5,216 nt of DNA from Bacillota bacterium (GTDB taxonomy: Bacteria > Bacillota > Clostridia > Lachnospirales > Lachnospiraceae): NCBI GenBank assembly GCA_023393095.1, contig JAEWMT010000122.1, positions 1-5,216 on the forward strand. Reading direction: 5' to 3'. The notes under the pieces were generated by a model. The model was given only the letters and a program-made list of their open reading frames with translations. It had not been told where the DNA came from and searched no databases. Of this stretch, positions 1 through 5,216 are shown piece after piece; the stretch's first letter is position 1, and every line of letters begins with the position of its first letter. A program made the translations under genes and the position numbers.

Positions 1-1184
1 GGTTAAATGGCAATCTTAAAGATGAACCGTTTAACTTTATGAGGGATGTAAGAAAGCATGGTCAGGATGTTCTTCTTACAATTACCATAGATCCTCATGT
101 AACCGATGATCATCTGATTGCAATTGCCAAGGATTTATCAACCTTTGGTCGTATGTTTTTACGAATCAACCATGAAGCTACCGGAACTTGGTTTTCCTTC
201 AATAAGCGCTGTAGTTATCAGGAGGTTGCTGATTTTTATGTTCGCTTCCATAAGATAATCAAGGAATATGCCCCAAATGTTAAGACTATCCTGTGCATCG
301 GTGGAATTGAAGATCTGAATCAAACAGAAATGTTAAAGGAAGCAGAATTTACAGAAGCTGTCCGTGCAACAGATATCTGGTCGGTAGATAAATATATGGC
401 ACTTCACTGGGGCTACCCGAATGATATTGCGGAAAGAGGCGGTTCAAGCCATATGCGCAAAACTGTAGAAGAAATCTATGAGATGACAAAGCGTAGCTAC
501 GAGCGTTTCTCTTACCTCTGTGACGGAGCAAAAAAACCGATGGTTATGTCAGAGTTTAATGCGGATGGAGATGTTACAGGTCCTTACGATCAGGTTAAGA
601 TGATACTTAAATTCTGTGAGATGTTAAAAAATGAACCTGCTGATTGGTTTTCCGGTTTTACCTTCTATCAGTTCAGGGATGATGGTCGTCTCGGACTTGA
701 AATCACTGATCCTAACAATGAAGAAGTTGGTATTGAACAGCCAATTATGAAAGCATATAAGCAACTTATCAAAGACGAATATTTTAATCCAAGCTTTACT
801 GAAAGTGGTGAAGTATCCTTTCCAGCTACCCTCAGATGGGGTGGATCGGAGGATTCCACCGGTTTATCCATTCCACTTCACTTTGAAGCAGATCCAGTGT
901 TTGCTGAAGTTAACTTCGAAGATGAGCTCACGGATTTAAACCTTATGATGGAAATTAACGGCCGCTGGTTTTATAAGTCCCCCGGCGTTAAAACCATCGA
1001 TTTAATGCCTGCCTTCTTTGAAAATCCTCTGGATGGAGCCTGCGACATCAGCATGAAGCTGTTTGCACCTCCGGAAAGCGGAGAAAATGATCCTTCTCAG
1101 GGAGATGACTGGAAGGAGAATTATTACACAACGATTCCAAAATTACCAACCTTCCGTTTACGCTTCGAACCAGTTGAATTATAA
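1..1184 (+). CDS. Glycoside-hydrolase-like (clan GH-A type) protein, 5' end outside window
   Basis: This is the 3' part of a gene. The frame is open from base 3, giving 12 extra residues before the first Met at 39. That Met has no Shine-Dalgarno sequence and follows directly on coding sequence, so it is not taken as the start. Numbered from that Met, the protein shows a TIM-barrel hydrolase pattern: a beta strand ending in LRINHEATGTWF (residues 41-52), with Asn44-His45-Glu46 as the likely acid/base on strand 4, and VMSEFN (169-174), with Glu172 as the likely nucleophile on strand 7. FTFYQFRDDGRLGLE (207-221) looks like the last barrel strand. Residues from about 250 to 381 are beta-strand-like, possibly an accessory or carbohydrate-binding domain. 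The Asn-Glu plus Glu layout is typical of clan GH-A retaining enzymes, and the HEATGTWF stretch recalls GH26 mannanases. I cannot assign a family or substrate. The signal peptide, if any, would lie upstream. A hairpin 27 bases after the stop may end the transcript. Confidence 0.75.
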   Translation, partial: LNGNLKDEPFNFMRDVRKHGQDVLLTITIDPHVTDDHLIAIAKDLSTFGRMFLRINHEATGTWFSFNKRCSYQEVADFYVRFHKIIKEYAPNVKTILCIGGIEDLNQTEMLKEAEFTEAVRATDIWSVDKYMALHWGYPNDIAERGGSSHMRKTVEEIYEMTKRSYERFSYLCDGAKKPMVMSEFNADGDVTGPYDQVKMILKFCEMLKNEPADWFSGFTFYQFRDDGRLGLEITDPNNEEVGIEQPIMKAYKQLIKDEYFNPSFTESGEVSFPATLRWGGSEDSTGLSIPLHFEADPVFAEVNFEDELTDLNLMMEINGRWFYKSPGVKTIDLMPAFFENPLDGACDISMKLFAPPESGENDPSQGDDWKENYYTTIPKLPTFRLRFEPVEL

Positions 1185-1210
1185 TTTCTCTTAATTCATG
1201 ACATTATTAA

Positions 1211-1248
1211 GGCCTTTGCAGATGGATAAATTCATATCTGTAAAGGCC
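1211..1248. terminator. 13-bp hairpin between two convergent genes, probable shared terminator
   Basis: The arms at 1211-1223 and 1236-1248 pair over 13 bp with a single G-T wobble and enclose a 12-base loop. The hairpin begins 27 bases after the stop of the hydrolase-like gene and lies about 90 bases past the stop of the opposing SulP gene, as expected for a bidirectional terminator. On the + strand it is followed by an AT-rich tail (AATTTATATTATTT) and not a clean T run. On the - strand the tail is also only partly T-rich. The hairpin is clear in the sequence; its terminator role is inferred. Confidence 0.6.
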
Positions 1249-1270
1249 AATTTATATTATTTCAAGTAAA

Positions 1271-1333
1271 TATTATGTTTCGAATCGTTCGGGTGTCATT
1301 TGTATTATGTTTCGAATCGTTCGGGTGTCATTT
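1271..1333. repeat. Perfect tandem direct repeat, two 31-base copies, period 32
   Basis: The copies at 1271-1301 and 1303-1333 are identical and separated by one base. Copy 2 ends four bases before the SulP stop codon. Each copy contains a short inverted repeat, CGAA-TCG-TTCG (1281-1291 and 1313-1323), then GGGTGTCATTT. On the - strand each copy reads ATGACA, 16 bases, CATAAT, close to a sigma-A promoter. It also opens a trivial frame of eight codons (MTPERFET, then stop). Read from the - strand the outermost sequence begins TGACACCCGAACG. A TG-starting terminus followed by a second internal copy resembles insertion-sequence ends carrying repeated transposase-binding sites, as in the IS21 family, but no transposase gene is visible. 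The identity of the copies is seen directly; the function is unknown. Confidence 0.9.
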
Positions 1334-1337
1334 ACCA

Positions 1338-3023
1338 TTAAGCCTGAGAAACCTGATTATTACGTTTATTTAACATTTTTACCGCTCTCTCCAACGCCTC
1401 ATCAATATTACTACAGATATTATCTTCACCTATTTTCTTATCAAAACCGGCCTTTTGCATTACATGCAGCGGCTGCTCTTGAACATGGGACATCATCAGT
1501 GTAATATGTTTTTTCTTACAGGTTCTTCTTACATTGTTTAGTGCATGTAGGGCATTGATATCCATAGCAGGAACGCCTCTCATACGAAGAATTACTACCT
1601 TTACATCAGATTCCAGAGAGATATTCATAAACTGATCTGCGGCTCCAAAAAACAACGGTCCATTGATCTCATATACAAGAGTGTGTTTTGGTACTTTTTT
1701 TAGTCGAATATTTTCCTCATCCCATGCCATATCATCATCTGCTATATCATCTTCTAAGTACTTCCAGCTATGTACATCAGCCACATCGGACATTCTCTTC
1801 ATAAATAGTACCGCAGCAATCAGTATTCCTGCTTCAATCGCAACAACAAGATCAAATATTACAGTAAGTGCAAAGGTTAATACCAGAACGATAATATCAC
1901 TCTTTGGAGAAATTTTAATCAGTTCCACGAATTGCCTCCAACCACTCATATTATAAGCAACCATGAATAGAATAGCTGCAATAGTGGGCATAGGTATCAA
2001 AGCAGCATAAGGCATCAAAATTACAAGGATAAGCAAAAGAACAATGGAATGTACCATACCTGCAATTGGTGTACGTCCACCGTTTTTTACATTAGCAGCA
2101 GTCCGGGCAATCGCTCCTGTTGCTGGAATACCCCCGAAGAAGCTAGAGAAAATATTGCCGGCTCCCTGTGCCACCAGCTCCATATTAGAGCGGTGCTTAC
2201 TTCCTATCATACCGTCTGCGACCACACAGGAAAGCAGGGATTCAATACCTGCAAGTATTGCAATCGTAACTGCATCGGGAAGTAATGTTCTGATCATCGT
2301 AAGATTCATCGCCGGGACTTGGAAAACCGGCGGCTTAGAGGAAATATCATATAAGCTTCCAATTGTATTTACTTCGATGTTAAATATTTTAACACTCGCT
2401 GCTGCAACAATAACAGCAACCAACGATCCTGGTATTTTCGAACTTATTTTGGGCCATAGGATAAGAATAAGTAATGAGATCCCGCCAATAAGCAATGCCT
2501 GATAATTAACCGTTGTTATATTTTCAAAACAAGCAGTTAATTTCTCAAGAGTCTCTACCGGTTTAGATTCAATCGTTAATCCTAAGAAATCTTTAATCTG
2601 TCCTATCAGAATTGTCACAGCAATTCCAAGTGTAAATCCTGTCGTTATCGTATAGGGAATAAATTTAAGTAACCTTCCAAACTTCAATAATCCCATAAGA
2701 ATAAGAATGATACCAGCCAGTATTGTTGCTACTGCCAGACCTTCTACTCCATTTCTGGCTACAATCCCCGCAACAATTGTTACAAATGCAGCCGTCGGTC
2801 CTGCTATCTGCACACGGCTTCCTCCAAGGAACGATATTACAAAGCCTGCTACAATTGCCGTATACAACCCCTTTTCCGGAGTTACCCCCGAAGCTAATGC
2901 TAAAGCGATGGATAGCGGCAGGGCAATAATCGCCACAATGATTCCTGCGATAATATCCTTGATACACTGCTCCTTCGTATATATTTTCATTACCGAAAAC
3001 AACTTGGGTTTTAACCTTTCCAT
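1338..3023 (-). CDS. SulP (SLC26-type) family inorganic anion transporter with C-terminal STAS domain
   Basis: A complete 561-residue gene of normal family length. It encodes an inner-membrane permease for anions such as sulfate, bicarbonate or dicarboxylates; the substrate cannot be read from the sequence. About a dozen hydrophobic segments fill residues 22-408. Family signatures include GVTPEKGLYTAI with GGSR and GPTAAF (46-80), Glu261 in AILAGIESLLSC, the conserved loop from NIFSSFFGG to GGRTP (290-319), and DLVVAIEAG (391-399). An acidic linker (423-437) leads to a STAS domain at about 446-551. At the position where SpoIIAA-like STAS domains carry a phosphorylated Ser in an Asp-Ser context, this one has Met-Asp-Ile-Asn (487-490), so there is no Ser or Thr to modify. 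The start is fixed by a GGAGG nine bases upstream of the ATG. It is transcribed alone, convergent with the hydrolase-like gene and divergent from the FtsH-like gene. No sulfate-assimilation or carbonic anhydrase gene is adjacent to suggest the substrate. Confidence 0.95.
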   Translation of the reverse strand: MERLKPKLFSVMKIYTKEQCIKDIIAGIIVAIIALPLSIALALASGVTPEKGLYTAIVAGFVISFLGGSRVQIAGPTAAFVTIVAGIVARNGVEGLAVATILAGIILILMGLLKFGRLLKFIPYTITTGFTLGIAVTILIGQIKDFLGLTIESKPVETLEKLTACFENITTVNYQALLIGGISLLILILWPKISSKIPGSLVAVIVAAASVKIFNIEVNTIGSLYDISSKPPVFQVPAMNLTMIRTLLPDAVTIAILAGIESLLSCVVADGMIGSKHRSNMELVAQGAGNIFSSFFGGIPATGAIARTAANVKNGGRTPIAGMVHSIVLLLILVILMPYAALIPMPTIAAILFMVAYNMSGWRQFVELIKISPKSDIIVLVLTFALTVIFDLVVAIEAGILIAAVLFMKRMSDVADVHSWKYLEDDIADDDMAWDEENIRLKKVPKHTLVYEINGPLFFGAADQFMNISLESDVKVVILRMRGVPAMDINALHALNNVRRTCKKKHITLMMSHVQEQPLHVMQKAGFDKKIGEDNICSNIDEALERAVKMLNKRNNQVSQA

Positions 3024-3032
3024 TTTTTTATG

Positions 3033-3037
3033 CCTCC
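3033..3037 (-). promoter_or_regulatory. Ribosome binding site of the SulP gene
   Basis: On the - strand GGAGG lies nine bases upstream of the ATG at 3023-3021, with a run of A bases between them. It supports Met1 over the internal Met12 (MKIYTKEQ) as the start. Confidence 0.85.
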
Positions 3038-3102
3038 AAAGTATATTGGTTTATAGATTTCAAGTAGTTGTAAACCGCCTGGTAAAATGACCACAATAAA
3101 CT

Positions 3103-3131
3103 ATCTTAGACCCTTTAAATTGATATTTCAA
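3103..3131 (-). promoter_or_regulatory. Candidate sigma-A promoter for SulP gene (proximal)
   Basis: On the - strand a TTGAAA -35 box (3131-3126) is followed by a 17-base spacer and a TAAGAT -10 box (3108-3103). These match consensus at five and four of six positions. Transcription would start near 3096, leaving a leader of roughly 70 bases. The leader contains a weak imperfect hairpin (3076-3069 with 3055-3048) just before the Shine-Dalgarno sequence. The region is AT-rich, so chance matches are possible. Confidence 0.45.
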
Positions 3132-3150
3132 TCATCAAATTTCACGTAAT

Positions 3151-3179
3151 TTTATAAAAATTTAATATTTTCATGTTAA
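3151..3179 (-). promoter_or_regulatory. Candidate sigma-A promoter for SulP gene (distal)
   Basis: On the - strand a TTAACA -35 box (3179-3174), a 17-base spacer and a TATAAA -10 box (3156-3151) each match consensus at five of six positions. The score is slightly better than that of the proximal candidate, and both could be used in tandem. The high AT content here lowers confidence. Confidence 0.45.
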
Positions 3180-3271
3180 ATTACTACAAAAAGCACCATT
3201 TTTCCCACACATTTATGTTTCTTACGTCCATCCCCTAGGAGAAGTTCATACCATTGTTTCCAGTTTTTCAT
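3176..3271 (-). CDS. Possible small open reading frame, 31 codons
   Basis: In the spacer between the divergent SulP and FtsH-like genes the - strand holds an ATG-to-TAA frame of 31 codons. The peptide begins MKNWKQWYELLLGDG, has a basic middle (RKKHK) and ends in a short hydrophobic stretch (MVLFVVI). An in-frame TGA lies five codons upstream, so this is its maximal extent. Only a poor AAAG-type ribosome site precedes it, and its stop overlaps the -35 box of the distal SulP promoter candidate. I do not recognise the peptide. It may be a real small protein, a leader peptide, a gene remnant, or chance. Confidence 0.2.
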   Translation of the reverse strand: MKNWKQWYELLLGDGRKKHKCVGKMVLFVVI

Positions 3272-3293
3272 TATAGAATTCTTTCAGAAATGT

Positions 3294-3302
3294 TGTTACA
3301 AT
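3294..3302 (+). promoter_or_regulatory. Candidate extended -10 promoter for the FtsH-like gene
   Basis: TGT-TACAAT forms an extended -10 element (TGn motif with five of six -10 bases), 47 bases before the ATG. No convincing -35 box lies 16-18 bases upstream. An alternative pair, TTGTTA (3293-3298) and TATGTA (3315-3320), is weaker at the -10 position. Confidence 0.35.
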
Positions 3303-3337
3303 AGGATAGAAACTTATGTAAACTTTTTACTTATATT

Positions 3338-3342
3338 GGAGG
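3338..3342 (+). promoter_or_regulatory. Ribosome binding site of the FtsH-like gene
   Basis: GGAGG (within TTGGAGGT) sits seven bases before the ATG at 3350, an ideal distance, and fixes the start. Confidence 0.9.
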
Positions 3343-3349
3343 TCATCTG

Positions 3350-5104
3350 ATGAAACGAATTTTATTGATCATACTGTCCTGTCTTATTCTCGCGGGCACC
3401 GGACTGATCAGTTTTTTCTATCTGAACAGACAGAGTGCAGATATGTCCTACCCCTCATTTTTGGATGCGGTGAATAACAAGCAGGTGACAGAAGCAATTC
3501 TTAGCGAATCAAACAATAATTCATTTAAATTAAAGCTTAAGAATGATGATCATATATATATTGTCCCTAATCCTAAGACAGAGGATTTTACCGAATATCT
3601 ACTAATAAATAACATAAAAATAAGTTATGGACAGGGAACTACTTTAGGAACAATTCTTAAAGTAATATTAGTCGGGGCTATTGGTTTCGCCATATTTCTT
3701 TACGTAAGAAATGGTGGAAATAACAGTAACCTAATTAAAAATGCTAATAAGAAAAATTGGAAAGCTGTCTTTTTCCCTCCAAAGAAAGGGGAAGAAGATC
3801 AAGACCTCATTACTCTTGCACAGGTAGCCGGTAATGCAGAAGCAAAGTCCATGGTTGGAGATATCATCAGCTTTATTAAGAATCCCGACAAATATTCTGC
3901 GGTAGGTGCACGAATGCCCAAAGGTCTACTTCTGTACGGGCCTCCCGGAACAGGTAAAACGCTAATGGCTAAGGCAATCGCAGGAGAAGCAGGTGTTCCC
4001 TTCTATCCGATGAGTGGCTCTGATTTCGTTCAGATGTATGTCGGTGTGGGAGCAAGTAGAATCAGAAATCTATTTAATAAGGCAAAAAAAAGCGAGAAGG
4101 CAGTTATTTTTATTGATGAAATCGATGCAATCGGTAAAAAAAGAGCAAGAAATGCATCCGCCAGTAATGATGAAAGAGATCAGACCTTAAATGCGCTTCT
4201 GACTGAGATGTCGGGCTTTCATGACAATCAGGGAATTATCGTGATCGGAGCCACCAACCGTATAGACACTCTAGATGAGGCTTTGCTTCGTCCCGGCCGT
4301 TTTGACCGCCATATTGAAATCGGTTTGCCGGATATTAACGCGAGAAAGCATATTTTATCCCTCTATGCCGGTAAAAAGCCATTGTCTGATGATGTAGATC
4401 TTGATGAACTTGCGAAATCCACAGTATATTTTAGCGGTGCCATGCTGGAAAATCTGATTAATGAAGCAGCTATCACTGCTGCTAATGATATGGAACCAGT
4501 AATTAAAAAAGATCATCTTGATAAGGCATTTTATACCGTCATAGCCGGCGCCGCTAAGACCGACCGGAGCTATATCACTGACAGAGACCGCCAGATTACG
4601 GCATATCATGAAGCGGGCCATGCACTTGCAACCACTTTGCTGCTGCCGGAGCATTTTATATCCAAGGTAACGATTATTCCTAGCGTTAGAGGTGCGGGTG
4701 GTTTTAATTTAAGTATTCCCAAAGATACCATGTTCCAGAGCCGCAGACAGCTTATTGCAAATATCCAAGTTCTGCTCGCCGGACGTGCTGCAGAGGAATT
4801 AATCTTTGGAAGTGAAGAAATTACGACCGGAGCCAGCAATGATATTCAAAAAGCCTCCAGAATGATAGCCGATTACCTTGACAAATATGGTATGGATTCA
4901 GAGATGGGTCTTTTCAGTGTGGAAGCCTTGGAAGAAGGTCACGATAGTCAGTTAATCTCGAAATGCCGTTCGCTTATGAATAAAGCTTATGAAGAAACGA
5001 AGGATTTATTAGAGACAAACCGTACCTTACTTGAAAAAATAACAGCTGAACTATTAGAGAGAGAATCCCTGAATGGTACAGATATCGAGCGCATCTGTGC
5101 TTAA
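3350..5104 (+). CDS. FtsH-type ATP-dependent membrane zinc metalloprotease, short divergent paralogue
   Basis: A complete 584-residue FtsH/Yme1-type protease, which unfolds and degrades membrane and cytosolic proteins as a hexamer anchored in the cytoplasmic membrane. In order: TM helix 1 (about 4-24), a small extracytoplasmic domain (25-97), TM helix 2 (about 98-119), an AAA+ module with Walker A GPPGTGKT (197-204), pore loop MYVGVGAS (229-236), Walker B VIFIDEID (252-259), second region of homology ATNRIDTLDEALLRPGRFDR (301-320) with arginine fingers, then the M41 peptidase with HEAGH (420-424) and the third zinc ligand Asp498 in GASND. All catalytic residues are present, so an active enzyme is expected. 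It is shorter than typical FtsH (often 600-700 residues), lacking part of the segment after the GMDSEMGLFS region and any long C-terminal tail. The pore aromatic is Tyr where most FtsH proteins have Phe, and the normally conserved region after VTIIP is unusual (SVRGAGGFNLS). It is probably an accessory paralogue and not the main housekeeping FtsH, so I leave the symbol empty. It stands alone, transcribed away from SulP. Confidence 0.95.
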   Translation: MKRILLIILSCLILAGTGLISFFYLNRQSADMSYPSFLDAVNNKQVTEAILSESNNNSFKLKLKNDDHIYIVPNPKTEDFTEYLLINNIKISYGQGTTLGTILKVILVGAIGFAIFLYVRNGGNNSNLIKNANKKNWKAVFFPPKKGEEDQDLITLAQVAGNAEAKSMVGDIISFIKNPDKYSAVGARMPKGLLLYGPPGTGKTLMAKAIAGEAGVPFYPMSGSDFVQMYVGVGASRIRNLFNKAKKSEKAVIFIDEIDAIGKKRARNASASNDERDQTLNALLTEMSGFHDNQGIIVIGATNRIDTLDEALLRPGRFDRHIEIGLPDINARKHILSLYAGKKPLSDDVDLDELAKSTVYFSGAMLENLINEAAITAANDMEPVIKKDHLDKAFYTVIAGAAKTDRSYITDRDRQITAYHEAGHALATTLLLPEHFISKVTIIPSVRGAGGFNLSIPKDTMFQSRRQLIANIQVLLAGRAAEELIFGSEEITTGASNDIQKASRMIADYLDKYGMDSEMGLFSVEALEEGHDSQLISKCRSLMNKAYEETKDLLETNRTLLEKITAELLERESLNGTDIERICA

Positions 5105-5112
5105 TAGAATGG

Positions 5113-5155
5113 TTATGATATATAGCAATAATAAACTATGACATTGCGATCATAA
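5113..5155. other. Imperfect hairpin after the FtsH-like gene
   Basis: TTATGAT (5113-5119) pairs perfectly with ATCATAA (5149-5155). Inside it GCAAT (5125-5129) pairs with ATTGC (5143-5147) across an asymmetric internal loop. It starts eight bases after the stop codon and has no T run on the + strand. It may stabilise the 3' end of the transcript or be incidental. Confidence 0.3.
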
Positions 5156-5156
5156 A

Positions 5157-5215
5157 AAGGCTAAGTGAAATGTTTGGATTAATACAATCGAAATCCTATA
5201 TTCCCACTTAGCCTT
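5157..5215. terminator. Strong hairpin at right edge, probable bidirectional terminator
   Basis: The arms at 5157-5167 and 5205-5215 pair perfectly over 11 bp (AAGGCTAAGTG with its complement). A further inner stem of five pairs, GGATT (5176-5180) with AATCC (5192-5196), lies within. On the - strand the stem runs into TTTTT (5158-5154), the classic intrinsic-terminator layout. The + strand tail lies beyond the window, so termination of the FtsH-like transcript here is likely but not shown. The - strand T run implies a converging gene to the right. Confidence 0.65.
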
Positions 5216-5216
5216 A

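Larger units (their letters stand above)
3024..3349. other. 326-base divergent intergenic region
   Basis: This spacer separates the start codons of the SulP and FtsH-like genes. It contains both ribosome binding sites, two tandem promoter candidates for SulP, an extended -10 candidate for the FtsH-like gene, and the possible 31-codon frame. No CIRCE element or CtsR-type heat-shock operator is visible, and no recognisable riboswitch or structured RNA. It is more AT-rich than the genes on either side, as expected for a clostridial promoter region. Confidence 0.8.

Noticed and set aside
39..41. ATG at 39 as the true start of the hydrolase-like gene
   Set aside because: The frame continues open to the left edge with coding-like sequence (LNGNLKDEPFNF) and there is no Shine-Dalgarno sequence before this ATG.
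1281..1323. LexA-type SOS box in the repeat (CGAA...TTCG)
   Set aside because: The half-site spacing is three bases between CGAA and TTCG, which does not match the Gram-positive CGAAC-N4-GTTCG operator, and the site lies at a gene's 3' end.
1275..1331. Two identical eight-codon frames (MTPERFET) on the - strand inside the repeats
   Set aside because: Too short, no ribosome binding site, and duplicated only because the repeat is duplicated; treated as a by-product.
1271..1333. CRISPR array
   Set aside because: The copies are separated by a single base, so there are no spacers, and no cas gene is visible.
2044..2967. Several open frames of 68-152 codons on both strands inside the SulP gene
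   Set aside because: They are overlapping frames within a well-supported SulP coding region, with no family resemblance or ribosome binding sites.
3181..3349. Heat-shock operators (CIRCE or CtsR site) upstream of the FtsH-like gene
   Set aside because: Neither the TTAGCACTC/GAGTGCTAA inverted repeat nor GGTCAAA direct repeats are present.
3374..3382. Lipoprotein signal (ILSC) at the start of the FtsH-like protein
   Set aside because: The residue before Ser-Cys is Leu, a poor lipobox, and the segment is the expected first transmembrane helix of FtsH.

Overview
The window looks like chromosomal DNA from a low-GC Gram-positive anaerobe, probably a clostridium of the Lachnospiraceae type. This rests on AT-rich spacers, strong GGAGG ribosome binding sites on both complete genes, codon choice, and protein sequences that read like clostridial members of their families. 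The taxonomic call is by eye and not from a search.

There are three substantial genes. (1) Positions 1-1184, + strand: the 3' part of a gene open through the left edge. It encodes a TIM-barrel glycoside-hydrolase-like protein, with an Asn-His-Glu motif and a later Ser-Glu-Phe motif that fit a clan GH-A acid/base and nucleophile pair, followed by a beta-rich C-terminal part. (2) Positions 1338-3023, - strand: a complete SulP (SLC26-type) anion transporter with a cytoplasmic STAS domain. (3) Positions 3350-5104, + strand: a complete but short and divergent FtsH-type membrane AAA+ zinc protease.

The first two genes converge on a 153-base spacer. It holds a 13-bp hairpin, probably a shared terminator, and a perfect 31-base direct repeat (two copies, 32-base period) lying against the 3' end of the transporter gene. 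That repeat is the least explained structure here. It could be a relic end of an insertion sequence or a small regulatory or binding-site repeat. The transporter and protease genes diverge from a 326-base spacer. This holds two good sigma-A-like promoter candidates for the transporter, a weaker extended -10 candidate for the protease, and a possible 31-codon reading frame. After the protease gene the window ends inside a strong hairpin whose T-run lies on the - strand, suggesting a convergent gene just beyond the right edge.

The three genes do not form an operon and share no obvious pathway: polysaccharide breakdown, anion transport and membrane protein quality control. I found no CRISPR array, tRNA, rRNA or complete mobile element. 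The region looks ordinary overall, with the tandem repeat and the divergent FtsH paralogue the two points most worth a second look.
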